Source: Nocardioides sp. zg-1230 (lineage in GTDB: Bacteria; Actinomycetota; Actinomycetes; Propionibacteriales; Nocardioidaceae). Taken from it: 64,000 nucleotides of DNA. The stretch lies in assembly GCF_013155335.1 (NCBI RefSeq), contig NZ_JABJQZ010000001.1, positions 1,426,001-1,490,000 of the forward strand, written 5' to 3'. Positions 9,653 through 17,653 of the stretch are shown here, piece by piece. Positions within the stretch are counted from its first letter, which is position 1. The number at the start of each line of letters is the position of its first letter. Under the pieces are notes generated by a model. It saw nothing but the letters and a program-made list of their open reading frames with translations. It did no database searches and was not told the DNA's origin. The translations under genes were made by a program, and so were the position numbers.

Positions 9653-12600
9653 TCAGACGTTCCTGCGGTACTGCCCGCCGACCTCGAAGAACGCCTCGGT
9701 GACCTGCTGGAGCGAGCACACGCGGGCGGCGTCCATCAGCACGGCGAAGACGTTGTCGCCGGAGATCGCGGCGTCCTTGAGCCGGGCCAGCGCCTCCTGC
9801 GCCTCGGCACCGTGCGCGGCCTGGAAGGCACGCACCCGGGAGAGCTGCGACTCCTTCTCGTACTCGGTCGCCCGCGCGAGCTCGACCTCCTTCGGCTGCG
9901 CGTCGGCCGCCGACTCCTTGACGAAGGTGTTGACGCCGATGATCGGCAGCGAGCCGTCGTGCTTGCGGTGCTCGTAGAGCATGGACTCGTCCTGGATGCG
10001 GCCGCGCTGGTAGCCGGTCTCCATCGCGCCGAGCACGCCGCCGCGCTCGTTGATCCGGTCGAACTCGGCGAGGACCGCCGCCTCGACGAGGTCGGTGAGG
10101 TCGTCGATGACGAAGGAGCCCTGGAGCGGGTTCTCGTTCATCGCCAGCCCCCACTCGCGGTTGATGATCAGCTGGATCGCCAGCGCGCGGCGCACGGAGT
10201 CCTCGGTCGGGGTCGTCACCGCCTCGTCGTACGCGTTGGTGTGGAGGCTGTTGGCGTTGTCGTAGATCGCGATGAGGGCCTGAAGCGTGGTGCGGATGTC
10301 GTTGAAGTCCATCTCCTGCGCGTGCAGCGACCGGCCGCTCGTCTGGACGTGGTACTTCAGCTTCTGCGAGCGCTCCGAGGCGCCGTACTTCTCCTTCATC
10401 GTCACCGCCCAGATGCGGCGGGCGACGCGACCGAGCACGGAGTACTCGGGGTCCATGCCGTTGGAGAAGAAGAACGACAGGTTGGGCGCGAAGTCGTCGA
10501 TGTCCATGCCGCGCGCGAGGTAGGCCTCGACGTAGGTGAAGCCGTTGGCGAGGGTGAAGGCGAGCTGGCTGATGGGGTTCGCCCCGGCCTCGGCGATGTG
10601 GTAGCCGGAGATCGACACCGAGTAGAAGTTGCGCACCTCGTGCTCGATGAACCACTCCTGGATGTCGGCCATCATCCGCAGGCTGAACTCGGTGGAGAAC
10701 AGGCAGGTGTTCTGACCCTGGTCCTCCTTGAGGATGTCGGCCTGCACGGTGCCGCGCACGTTGGCGAGGGCGTACGCCGCCAGCTGCTCGCGCTCCTCCT
10801 CGGACGGCTCGCGCCCCTCCCGCTCGCGGAACGCGTCGACCTGCTGGTCGATGGCGGTGTTGAGGAAGAACGCCAGGACCGTCGGGGCCGGTCCGTTGAT
10901 CGTCATGCTGACGCTCGTCGTCGGCGCGACGAGGTCGAAGCCGTCGTACAGCGCCTTCATGTCGTCCAGCGTCGCGACCGAGACGCCGGACGTGCCGACC
11001 TTGCCGTAGACGTCGGGGCGCGGGTCGGGGTCGCGTCCGTAGAGCGTGACCGAGTCGAAGGCGGTCGAGAGGCGGGTCGCGTCGTTGCCGTGGGAGAGGA
11101 TCTTGAAGCGGCGGTTGGTGCGCGCCGGGTCGCCCTCGCCGGCGAACATGCGGGCGGGGTCCTCGTTGTCGCGCTTGAACGGGAAGACGCCGGCGGTGAA
11201 GGGAAAGTAGCCGGGGAGGTTCTCGTTGCGCCAGAAGCGCACCAGCTCGCCGTGGTCGGTGAAGCGGGGGAGCGAGACGCGCGGGATCTTGTTGCCGCTG
11301 AGCGACTCGCGGGTCAGGCGGGTGGTGATCTCCCGGTCGCGAACCTTCACCACCTGCTCGTCGCCGGAGTAGGACTCCACGATGGCCGGCCAGCGCTCGA
11401 CCTGCTCGGTCACCTCGTGCGGGACCGCCTTGCGCGCGGACTCCAGCAGCTCGGCGACCCGGCCCAGGTCGCCGTCGGCCAGCTGGTCGGCGACGTGCTG
11501 CACGCGCTGCAGGTGGCGGGCTGCCGCGGCCAGCTCGGATGTGCGGGCGTGGTAGCCGCGGACCGTCTCGGTGATCTCCGAGAGGTAGCGGACGCGGTCT
11601 GCGGGCACGACCTGCCGGATGCCGGAGGAGTGGCGTACGTCGACGTGCGGCAGCGTGCCCTCGCTGACCTCGAGGCCGGCGCCGGCGAGCTCGGCGCGCA
11701 GGTGCTGGTAGAGCGCGGTGACGCCGTCGTCGTTGAAGGTCGCGGCACTGGTGCCGAAGACCGGCATGTCGTGGGGCTGCTTGCCGAACGCCTCGCGGTT
11801 GCGCACCAGCTGGCGGCCGACGTCGCGCAGCGCGTCCTTGGCGCCACGGCGCTCGAACTTGTTGATCGCGACGCTGTCGGCGAAGTCGAGCATGTCGATC
11901 TTCTCCAGCTGCGAGGCGGCGCCGAACTCCGGCGTCATGACGTAGAGGGAGTGGTCGACCAGCGGCACGATGCCGGCGTCGCCCTGGCCGATGCCGGGCG
12001 TCTCGACGATCACCAGGTCGTGGCCGGCGGCCTTCATCACGTCGATCACGTCGGCGAGGTGCTCGGGCACCTCGTGGGCGCCGCGGGTGGCCAGCGAGCG
12101 GAAGAACACGCGGTCGCCGTCGAGGGAGTTGGCCCGGATGCGGTCGCCGAGCAGCGCACCCCCGCCCTTGCGACGGGTCGGGTCGACCGCGATGACCGCG
12201 ATCCGGAGCTTGTCCTGCTGGTCGGTGCGGAAGCGGCGGACGATCTCGTCGGTGAGGCTCGACTTGCCCGAGCCGCCGGTGCCGGTGATGCCGAGGACGG
12301 GCACGACGCGGCGCGCAGCGGCCCGGTGTACCTCCTCCATCAGCGTCTCGTCGAGGCGGCCACCCTCGGCGCCGGTGATCGCGCGGGCCACGGCGAACCG
12401 GTCGCCCGAGAGCACCTGCTCGGCCGTGACCTGCTGGTCGGCCCACAGGTCGACGTCGCAGTCGGCGACGACGGAGTTGATCATCCCGACGAGGCCCATC
12501 TTCTGGCCGTCCTCGGGGGAGAAGATGGTGACGCCGGACTCGCGAAGCCGTTGGATCTCCTTCGGGACGATGACGCCGCCACCGCCGCCGACCACGCGCA

Positions 12601-12877
12601 CGTGGCCCGCTCCCGCGGCGCGCAGCGAGTCGACGAGGTACTCGAAGTACTCCACGTGGCCGCCCTGGTAGGACGACACCGCAACCCCCTGGACGTCCTC
12701 CTCCAGCGCCGCGTCGACGACCTCCTGCACCGAGCGGTTGTGCCCGAGGTGGATGACCTCGCAGCCTTGGCTCATGAAGATCCGCCGCATGATGTTGATC
12801 GACGCGTCGTGCCCGTCGAACAGCGCGGACGCGGTGACGAGGCGGATCGGGTGCTGAGGGGTGTGCAGGTCGGCCAT
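9653..12877 (-). CDS. icmF: Fused isobutyryl-CoA mutase (coenzyme B12-dependent) with G-protein chaperone domain
   Basis: Single-chain mutase of 1074 residues interconverting isobutyryl-CoA and n-butyryl-CoA with adenosylcobalamin. The order is that of IcmF: an N-terminal B12-binding domain (FDGHDASINIMRRIF with the axial His, then SYQGGH and VGGGGG, residues 1-145), a MeaB/ArgK-like GTPase chaperone (P-loop GITGTGGSGKSSLTD near 205, base motif NKFE), a linker, then the TIM-barrel mutase (YFPFTAGVFPFKR near 560, GRDPDPRPD, and TGYQRGRIQDESMLYE near the end). The start ATG has TACTAT 6 bases upstream. A MarR gene lies immediately upstream on the same strand. Related single-chain acyl-CoA mutases exist, so the exact substrate range is inferred from architecture. 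Confidence 0.93.
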   Translation of the reverse strand: MADLHTPQHPIRLVTASALFDGHDASINIMRRIFMSQGCEVIHLGHNRSVQEVVDAALEEDVQGVAVSSYQGGHVEYFEYLVDSLRAAGAGHVRVVGGGGGVIVPKEIQRLRESGVTIFSPEDGQKMGLVGMINSVVADCDVDLWADQQVTAEQVLSGDRFAVARAITGAEGGRLDETLMEEVHRAAARRVVPVLGITGTGGSGKSSLTDEIVRRFRTDQQDKLRIAVIAVDPTRRKGGGALLGDRIRANSLDGDRVFFRSLATRGAHEVPEHLADVIDVMKAAGHDLVIVETPGIGQGDAGIVPLVDHSLYVMTPEFGAASQLEKIDMLDFADSVAINKFERRGAKDALRDVGRQLVRNREAFGKQPHDMPVFGTSAATFNDDGVTALYQHLRAELAGAGLEVSEGTLPHVDVRHSSGIRQVVPADRVRYLSEITETVRGYHARTSELAAAARHLQRVQHVADQLADGDLGRVAELLESARKAVPHEVTEQVERWPAIVESYSGDEQVVKVRDREITTRLTRESLSGNKIPRVSLPRFTDHGELVRFWRNENLPGYFPFTAGVFPFKRDNEDPARMFAGEGDPARTNRRFKILSHGNDATRLSTAFDSVTLYGRDPDPRPDVYGKVGTSGVSVATLDDMKALYDGFDLVAPTTSVSMTINGPAPTVLAFFLNTAIDQQVDAFREREGREPSEEEREQLAAYALANVRGTVQADILKEDQGQNTCLFSTEFSLRMMADIQEWFIEHEVRNFYSVSISGYHIAEAGANPISQLAFTLANGFTYVEAYLARGMDIDDFAPNLSFFFSNGMDPEYSVLGRVARRIWAVTMKEKYGASERSQKLKYHVQTSGRSLHAQEMDFNDIRTTLQALIAIYDNANSLHTNAYDEAVTTPTEDSVRRALAIQLIINREWGLAMNENPLQGSFVIDDLTDLVEAAVLAEFDRINERGGVLGAMETGYQRGRIQDESMLYEHRKHDGSLPIIGVNTFVKESAADAQPKEVELARATEYEKESQLSRVRAFQAAHGAEAQEALARLKDAAISGDNVFAVLMDAARVCSLQQVTEAFFEVGGQYRRNV

Positions 12878-12883
12878 GAGTAG

Positions 12884-12914
12884 ATAGTAGGACTTCCAAG
12901 TATTACTCGCGAGT
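12884..12914 (-). promoter_or_regulatory. icmF leaderless promoter with two nested palindromes (candidate MarR operator)
   Basis: On the minus strand TACTAT (12884-12889) lies 6 bases before the icmF ATG. Directly upstream are ACTTGGAAGT (12892-12901, inverted repeat ACTT/AAGT) and the perfect palindrome ACTCGCGAGT (12905-12914), covering the -10/-35 spacer. A MarR-family gene ends 22 bases further upstream, so repressor binding here would block icmF. The protein-DNA pairing is inference. Confidence 0.5.
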
Positions 12915-12935
12915 CACCTCGGGGGGCGCTCCCGG

Positions 12936-13424
12936 TCAGCCGTCGCCGAGGCTCGTCCGGAGCGTCGTCAGCCGGTCGGTCAGCTCCCGCACCTCGCTGC
13001 CGGGGAGGCCGGGTGCCTCGAACACCTCGCCGTTGAGGGCGTCGGTCGCCTCCTCGACGGCCTCGCGCCCGGCGTCGGTCAGCACTGCACGTACGACGCG
13101 CTTGTCCTCGTCGCTGCGCACGCGCTCCACGTAGCCCTGCGCCACGAGCCGGTCGACCGCGCTGGTGACGCTCGTCGGGTGCACCTGCAGCAGCGACCCC
13201 AGCCGCGACATCGGCATCGCGGCACCGCGGCTGAACGACAGCAGCCGGAGCACCTCGTAGCGGGCGAACGTCAGCCCGCGCGGGCGGAGCACGGCGTCGA
13301 TCCGCTCCATCAACAGCTGCTGTGCGCGCACCACGGAGGTCACCATCGCCATCCCGTCGGCGGCGTCACCCCACCCGTGGGCCACCCACTGCCGGTGGGC
13401 CTCGCTGATCGGGTCGCGGGTCAT
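12936..13424 (-). CDS. MarR family transcriptional regulator
   Basis: Winged-helix repressor of 162 residues. The dimerisation helices flank a wHTH core: LTFARYEVLRLLSFSRGAAMPMSRLGSLLQVHPTSVTSAVDRLVAQGYVERVRSDEDKR, about residues 50-110, with recognition helix HPTSVTSAVDRL and the wing ending in the DEDKR motif. It lies 58 bases upstream of icmF on the same strand, so it probably controls icmF and perhaps itself in response to an acyl-CoA or similar small molecule. A TAGCCT hexamer 8 bases before the ATG overlaps the stop codon of the preceding gene. Confidence 0.88.
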   Translation of the reverse strand: MTRDPISEAHRQWVAHGWGDAADGMAMVTSVVRAQQLLMERIDAVLRPRGLTFARYEVLRLLSFSRGAAMPMSRLGSLLQVHPTSVTSAVDRLVAQGYVERVRSDEDKRVVRAVLTDAGREAVEEATDALNGEVFEAPGLPGSEVRELTDRLTTLRTSLGDG

Positions 13425-13432
13425 GGGAGGGG

Positions 13433-13438
13433 AGGCTA
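13433..13438 (-). promoter_or_regulatory. Leaderless -10 element (TAGCCT) of the MarR gene
   Basis: Minus-strand TAGCCT ends 8 bases before the MarR ATG at 13424. Its TAG is also the stop codon of the BtuF-like gene, so the promoter is embedded in the end of the upstream gene. Confidence 0.4.
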
Positions 13439-14191
13439 CTCAGGCAGGGCGGTGAGGACGGCGTGCGCCTCGACCATCGCGGGTCCGTACCAGGTCAGCA
13501 GCCGGCCCGACACCAGCCGCGTCGGTGTGCGCAGCGCCTCCGGGCCGTCGTCGGCGGTGAAGACATAGGGCTCGTCCGGGAGGAGTACGACGTCCGCGCC
13601 GGCGCCGTCGATGTCGTCCGGGGTCACCGTCGGGTAGCGGCCGTCGTGCGCTGCCGGCCCGTGGGCCAGCACGTTGGCCAGGCCGGCGCGGGCGAGGAGG
13701 TCGTCGGTGTAGGTCGGCGACCCGACGACCATCCACGGGTCGCGCCAGATCGGCACGGCGACCGCGAGCCGCCGTGGCGCCGGGAGCGACCACAGGGAGC
13801 GCGCCTCGACCAGCCAGTCGGGCTCGTCGAACCCCAGGGCCTCGTCGAGGAGTCGCGTCATCGACTCCAGCGCCTCCTCGACCGTCTCGATCCGCGTCAC
13901 CCAGACGGCGACCCCGGCGTGGCGCAGGCGTCGTACGTCGAGCTCGCGGTTCTCCTCCTGGTTGGCCACGACGAGGTCGGGGGACAGGGCGCGGATCGCG
14001 GCGAGGTCGGGGTTCTTGGTGCCGCGCACGCGCGCGACGTCGAGGTCGGCGGGGTGGGTGCACCAGTCGGTCGCCCCGACCAGCCGGTCGGGCGCGGTGG
14101 CCGCGACGGCCTCGGTGAGCGACGGCACGAGCGAGACGACCCGCGTTGCCGGGGACTGCAGGGGGACGTCGGCCCCGAGGTCGTCGCGCAT
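13436..14191 (-). CDS. Helical-backbone metal receptor (BtuF-like) protein without signal peptide
   Basis: 251-residue protein with the fold of cobalamin/siderophore-binding components: two alpha/beta lobes joined by a long helix. Family landmarks are RVVSLVPSLTEAVAA at the start, LVGATDWCTHP, PDLAAIRALSPDLVVANQEENR and WRDPWMVVGSPTYTDDLLARAGLANV. It starts directly with M-R-D-D-L-G and has neither signal peptide nor lipobox, so it appears cytoplasmic. No permease or ATPase is adjacent. A TAGCCT hexamer 7 bases before the ATG supports this short form over the much longer open frame. It may bind a corrinoid, given the B12-dependent mutase two genes away; that link is inference. Confidence 0.8.
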   Translation of the reverse strand: MRDDLGADVPLQSPATRVVSLVPSLTEAVAATAPDRLVGATDWCTHPADLDVARVRGTKNPDLAAIRALSPDLVVANQEENRELDVRRLRHAGVAVWVTRIETVEEALESMTRLLDEALGFDEPDWLVEARSLWSLPAPRRLAVAVPIWRDPWMVVGSPTYTDDLLARAGLANVLAHGPAAHDGRYPTVTPDDIDGAGADVVLLPDEPYVFTADDGPEALRTPTRLVSGRLLTWYGPAMVEAHAVLTALPE

Positions 14192-14198
14192 GGTCCCG

Positions 14199-14204
14199 AG
14201 GCTA
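14199..14204 (-). promoter_or_regulatory. Leaderless -10 element (TAGCCT) of the BtuF-like gene
   Basis: Minus-strand TAGCCT is separated by 7 bases from the ATG at 14191. No ribosome site is visible. Confidence 0.45.
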
Positions 14205-14276
14205 GCCACATCGGGCCGGGGGATGCCGCCCGACCGGGTGGTGGGGCCGACGGGGCGCTCGTGATGGAGTTGCCCC

Positions 14277-15407
14277 GTGAGCAAGCACGCCCGCCCTCGG
14301 GGGCTGCCGGTCGACGGCGTGGAGCGGCCCACTGCCGACGGCTGGACCTTCCCGGCCCGCAACCCGGCCACGGCGGAGCCGCTGTGGGACGTCCCGGACG
14401 CCGGGGTCACCGACGCCCGCGACGCGGTCACCGCCGCCCGCCGTGCCTTCGACGCGACGCAGTGGAGCACCGACGCCGACCTGCGCGCCGACGCCGTACG
14501 ACGCCTCGCCGCCGCCGTCGCCGACCACGCCGACGAGCTCGTGGCCCTGATGGCGGCGGAGACCGGGCTCCCGGTCGCCCTGCGCGCCGACCACCTCGAC
14601 GACGCGCTGGCTGCGATGTCGACGGCGACCGCGGGTCCGCAGCGCGAGCCGGCGGGCGTGACCGCCGTCGTCACCCCCGCCACCTCGCCCCTGGCCGTGG
14701 CGCTCGCGGAGGTCGGCCGCGTGCTCGGCGCCGGCGGGACGGTCGTGCTCAAGCCAGCCCCCGAGGCCGCGACCGCCGCGATCGAGCTCGGCCGGATCGC
14801 CCTCGACGTGCTGCCTCGCGGGGTGCTCAACGTCGTGACCACCCGCGACGTCGACGTCGCCATCGCCCTCACCCTCGACGAGCGCGTCGACGAGGTCTCC
14901 CTCACCGGGTCGTCCGTCGTGGCCGAGCGGGTGCAGGTCGCGGGGGAGCGCGCCGGCAAGCGCGTCCGCCTCGACGTCGGTGGTCCGCGCACGGTCCGCC
15001 CGGCCGACGACGCCGACCTCGAGGCGGTCGTCGCGGCGGCCGCGCGTGCGGTCGTCGCCAACGCAGGCCAGGGTTGCCGCCTGCCCACGAGCGTCGTCGT
15101 ACCCGTGCACCGGCACGCCGAGGCGTTGCACGCCGCGGTGGCCGCGGCCCAGGACGTCGTCGTCGGCGACCCGGCCGACCCCGCCAGCACCTGCGGGCCG
15201 CTGCGCTCGATGGTCGCGCGCGAGCGGGTGCGCCGCTACGTCGACCTCGGCCGGTCCGAGGGCGGTGACGTCGCCCTCGGCGGTCAGCCGTTCGACCGCC
15301 CCGGCTGGTGGTTCGCGCCCACCGTGATCGGCGGCGTCGACCCATCGTCGCGGCTGGTCCGCGAGGAGGTGCTGGGCCCGGTCGTCATGGTCGCGGTCGA
15401 CGGCTGA
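14277..15407 (+). CDS. Degenerate, C-terminally truncated aldehyde dehydrogenase homologue
   Basis: 376 residues related to aldehyde dehydrogenases (usually about 480-500). The nucleophile is kept (NAGQGCRLPT, Cys267) and so is the LTGSS turn. However, the oxyanion motif TPWNFP is replaced by TPATSPL, so its Asn is gone, and the general base Glu is Asp233 in RLDVGGP. The chain stops right after EEVLGPVVMVAVDG, before the last 90 or so residues that form the oligomerisation arm and complete the active site. The opposite-strand gene begins 24 bases later, so no lost reading frame can be recovered downstream. It could be a decaying paralogue or a non-catalytic protein. The start is a GTG, and its base composition matches its neighbours. 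Confidence 0.75.
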   Translation: MSKHARPRGLPVDGVERPTADGWTFPARNPATAEPLWDVPDAGVTDARDAVTAARRAFDATQWSTDADLRADAVRRLAAAVADHADELVALMAAETGLPVALRADHLDDALAAMSTATAGPQREPAGVTAVVTPATSPLAVALAEVGRVLGAGGTVVLKPAPEAATAAIELGRIALDVLPRGVLNVVTTRDVDVAIALTLDERVDEVSLTGSSVVAERVQVAGERAGKRVRLDVGGPRTVRPADDADLEAVVAAAARAVVANAGQGCRLPTSVVVPVHRHAEALHAAVAAAQDVVVGDPADPASTCGPLRSMVARERVRRYVDLGRSEGGDVALGGQPFDRPGWWFAPTVIGGVDPSSRLVREEVLGPVVMVAVDG

Positions 15408-15431
15408 TCCCCGGACCGCTCGGTGGCGCTG

Positions 15432-16091
15432 TCACTCCTCCTCGTCGTCGAGGTGGGGGTCCGCCAGCAGGTACTGGGTGAGCCTGCCCTGGTGGGTGCG
15501 GTCGTGGTGGCGCACGGGCTCGGGGACCATGCGGCCCTCCGCGGCGTCCCAGAACCGGTCGACCCGTCGGGCCACGGCGCGGGCGAGGTGGCCGGCCACT
15601 CCCTGGTGCGGGATCCACGGGTGCGGACGGGTGGGCGAGACGAGCTCGGCGTGGTGGAGGCGGGTGCCGAGGTCCTCGGTGCCGTCGTCCTCGTCGAGCA
15701 GCGCCTCGGCGAGCCGGCGCTCGAGGGCGCACACCGCGTCGAGCTCGCGGTGCACCTCGGCCCAGATGTCGGGCCACGGCCGGGCCACGGCGTAGGTGGA
15801 GCCGTAGAGCCGGGCCTTAACCTGGGCGAGGGCCTCCTCGTAGCTGCGGCTGGTGGCGAGGTAGTCGTGGGCGAGGTCGTGGCCGCCGGGGAGGTCGCGA
15901 ACGAGCGGGGCGATGGCGTCGACCATCGCCGCGTTGTGGCGGCTGGCCACGGCGAGGAAGGTGTCGATCGCGGCGTAGTGGTCGCGGGGGTGGCGCAGGT
16001 CCGGTCGCGCGCTGCTGGCCAGGGCGAGCCGGTGCTGGAGGTCGTGGTGGGTCGTGTCGAGGTCGTGGGCGAGCGTGATCACGGCGATCAT
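15432..16091 (-). CDS. Uncharacterised protein, possibly hemerythrin-like
   Basis: 219 residues, predicted mostly helical. His and acidic residues are spaced in a way that recalls hemerythrin HHE four-helix proteins (HDLDTTHHDL at the start, FLAVASRHNAAMVDAI near 50-65, WAEVHRELDAVCALERRL near 120). The second half (HHAELVSPTRPHPWIPHQG...) matches nothing I know. Two starts compete. The ATG at 16091 has AAGGAG directly abutting it. The GTG three codons later has the same AAGGAG 9 bases upstream, which is better spaced and would give M-I-T-L-A-H-D. It converges with the degenerate dehydrogenase gene. No function is assigned. Confidence 0.6.
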   Translation of the reverse strand: MIAVITLAHDLDTTHHDLQHRLALASSARPDLRHPRDHYAAIDTFLAVASRHNAAMVDAIAPLVRDLPGGHDLAHDYLATSRSYEEALAQVKARLYGSTYAVARPWPDIWAEVHRELDAVCALERRLAEALLDEDDGTEDLGTRLHHAELVSPTRPHPWIPHQGVAGHLARAVARRVDRFWDAAEGRMVPEPVRHHDRTHQGRLTQYLLADPHLDDEEE

Positions 16092-16147
16092 CTCCTTGGG
16101 CGAGCCGTGTCCTTCCAGTCTCGCTCGCCCGGCAGCGGGCGCAAGGC

Positions 16148-16603
16148 CTACCGGCGGGTCCGCTCGGGTCGGGCCATCGGCACGTGCATGATCCCGTCCT
16201 CGTCGAACGCCGGGCCTGTGACCACGAAGCCGTAGCCCTCGTAGAACGACGTGAGCCCGGTCTGGGCGTCGAGCCGCACCTCGCGGTCGCCGCACAGCGC
16301 CATGGCCTCGTCCATCATCACGGCCGCCAGGCCGCGCCCGCGCGCGGTCGGCGCGACCACGACCCGGCCGATGCGCGCCCACCCGCCGTCGTCCAGGACG
16401 CGCAGGGTGCCGAGGACGGCCGCGCCGTCGCCCTCGTCGTCGTCGACCAGCACCACGTGGCGCGTCGTCTCCTCGAGGTCGCGGCCGTCGAGATCGGGAT
16501 AGGGACAGTCCTGCTCCACGACGAACACCTGCTGGCGCAGCCGCCACACGTCGTACGCCGTCCGCACCGCGAGGTCGTCGACGCCCGCCACCAGCACCCT
16601 CAC
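16148..16603 (-). CDS. GNAT family N-acetyltransferase, ElaA-like
   Basis: Acetyl-CoA-dependent acyltransferase of 151 residues, the same size as ElaA. The family block LRQQVFVVEQDCPYPDLDGRDLE lies near residues 18-40. The acetyl-CoA pyrophosphate loop is VVVAPTARGRGLAAVMM (about 85-100), and the C-terminal SFYEGYGFVVTGPAFDEDGIMHVPM is typical. The GTG start overlaps the stop of the upstream esterase (GTGA), so the two are translationally coupled. The acceptor substrate is unknown. Confidence 0.85.
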   Translation of the reverse strand: MRVLVAGVDDLAVRTAYDVWRLRQQVFVVEQDCPYPDLDGRDLEETTRHVVLVDDDEGDGAAVLGTLRVLDDGGWARIGRVVVAPTARGRGLAAVMMDEAMALCGDREVRLDAQTGLTSFYEGYGFVVTGPAFDEDGIMHVPMARPERTRR

Positions 16604-17511
16604 CGGACGAACGCCCTCACCTGGCGGAAGGCACGGGCCGCCTCGGGGACGACGGGGAGCAGGCCGTAGACGTGGATCAGGTCCGGCTCCTCGATCGCGG
16701 TCAGGTCCCAGCCCGCCTCCGCGGCCCGTCGGGCCAGCAGCCGGCAGCCGGGGGCGAGCAGGTCGCGGGTGCCGTAGAGCATGAGTGCGCGCGGCAGCCC
16801 GGTCAGGTCGCCGAGCGCGGGGGACACCTCCGGGCGGCCGAGGTCGTCGGCCGACCCCGCCCACCACGCGGCGTACGCCTCGACCTTGCCGATGAACAGC
16901 CACGGGTCGACCGCGTCGGCGGCGAACGTCTCGGGCGTGGAGGTGGTGAGGTCCACCCAGGGCGCGTGCACCACCAGCGACGACGCCTGCGGCAGCCCGC
17001 GGTCCCGCATCGAGAGGGCCATGGCGAGCGCGAGCCCGCCGCCGGCGGAGTCGCCGGCGAGGACGATGCCGCCGTCGGAGCCCGCCCAGCGCGCGGCGTC
17101 GTCGACCAGCGCGTCGTGGGAGTCCTTCCACGTGTGCTCGGGGGCGAGCGGGTAGTCGGGCATCACGACCCGCGCGCCGATCGCGTCGGCCAGGCGGGTG
17201 GCGTAGCGGACGTGGAAGGGGTCGATCGGTGCCATGAAGCCGCCGCCGTGGACGTAGTAGAGCGTCCGGGTCGCCGGGCGACCGCGCGGCGTCAGGACGT
17301 GGCAGGGGAAGCCGATGTCGGTGACCGTGGCCTCCCAGCGCCTCGCGAAGCGCGGCACCAGACGGGTCGGCAGCGCCCGCTCGAGCCCCTGGTCGAGGGT
17401 GGTGTGCCAGGCCTCCACGCGCGCCCGCTCGGTCGGCTCGTCGTCGAGCTCGCGCGAGCGGCGTACGACGGGCACGAGGCGGGCGAGGAGGTCGTGGCGA
17501 CGGCTCGGCAT
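16600..17511 (-). CDS. Alpha/beta hydrolase, hormone-sensitive-lipase type esterase
   Basis: Carboxylester hydrolase of 303 residues. The HSL oxyanion motif is YYVHGGGF, the nucleophile elbow is LAGDSAGGGLAL, and the acid and base lie in GTRDLLAPG and DLIHVYGLLP. No signal peptide is seen. The ATG at 17511 is preferred to the upstream in-frame start because TACGCT lies 7 bases before it, and because the longer N-terminus is a low-complexity Pro/Ala tail that would reach the divergent TPP promoter. It is coupled to the downstream acetyltransferase gene by a 4-base overlap. Confidence 0.85.
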   Translation of the reverse strand: MPSRRHDLLARLVPVVRRSRELDDEPTERARVEAWHTTLDQGLERALPTRLVPRFARRWEATVTDIGFPCHVLTPRGRPATRTLYYVHGGGFMAPIDPFHVRYATRLADAIGARVVMPDYPLAPEHTWKDSHDALVDDAARWAGSDGGIVLAGDSAGGGLALAMALSMRDRGLPQASSLVVHAPWVDLTTSTPETFAADAVDPWLFIGKVEAYAAWWAGSADDLGRPEVSPALGDLTGLPRALMLYGTRDLLAPGCRLLARRAAEAGWDLTAIEEPDLIHVYGLLPVVPEAARAFRQVRAFVR

Positions 17512-17518
17512 GGGAGGC

Positions 17519-17524
17519 AGCGTA
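17519..17524 (-). promoter_or_regulatory. Leaderless -10 element (TACGCT) of the esterase gene
   Basis: Minus-strand TACGCT is 7 bases before the ATG at 17511. It is back to back with the -10 of the thi transcript at 17545. Confidence 0.45.
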
Positions 17525-17544
17525 GGGGCCGCTGGGGTCGGCGC

Positions 17545-17550
17545 TAGGGT
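17545..17550 (+). promoter_or_regulatory. -10 element (TAGGGT) of the thiBPQ transcript
   Basis: TAGGGT lies about 12 bases before the 5' side of the TPP aptamer, placing the transcription start around 17557 and the whole aptamer in the leader. Confidence 0.45.
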
Positions 17551-17561
17551 GGGACCACGAA

Positions 17562-17650
17562 GACAGGGGAGCACGTGCAGGCGTGCTGAGAGTGCGGACC
17601 AGCCGCAGACCCTCCGAACCTGATCCGGTTAGCACCGGCGCAAGGGAGTC
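17562..17650 (+). promoter_or_regulatory. TPP riboswitch (THI element)
   Basis: The thiamine pyrophosphate aptamer is recognised by its conserved blocks in order: CTGAGA at 17586-17591 (pyrimidine-sensing arm), ACCCT at 17609-17613, GAACCTGATCCGGTTAGCAC at 17616-17635, then CCGGCG and AAGGGA at 17642-17647. The only purine-rich ribosome site before the thiB ATG (17654) is the GGGAG at 17644-17648 inside the conserved 3' strand. Ligand binding should therefore occlude translation directly. No separate expression platform fits in the 3 bases left. Confidence 0.93.
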
Positions 17651-17653
17651 CAG

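Noticed and set aside
9509..12883. Plus-strand open frame of 1124 codons opposite icmF
   Set aside because: It mirrors icmF codons, has runs of Val/Arg/Asp/Gly typical of antisense of GC-ending codons and no known motif. GC-rich DNA rarely contains stop codons.
15408..15431. Frameshift explaining the short aldehyde dehydrogenase
   Set aside because: Only 24 bases remain before the convergent gene, which is itself a convincing reading frame, so the missing 90 or so residues are not encoded nearby.
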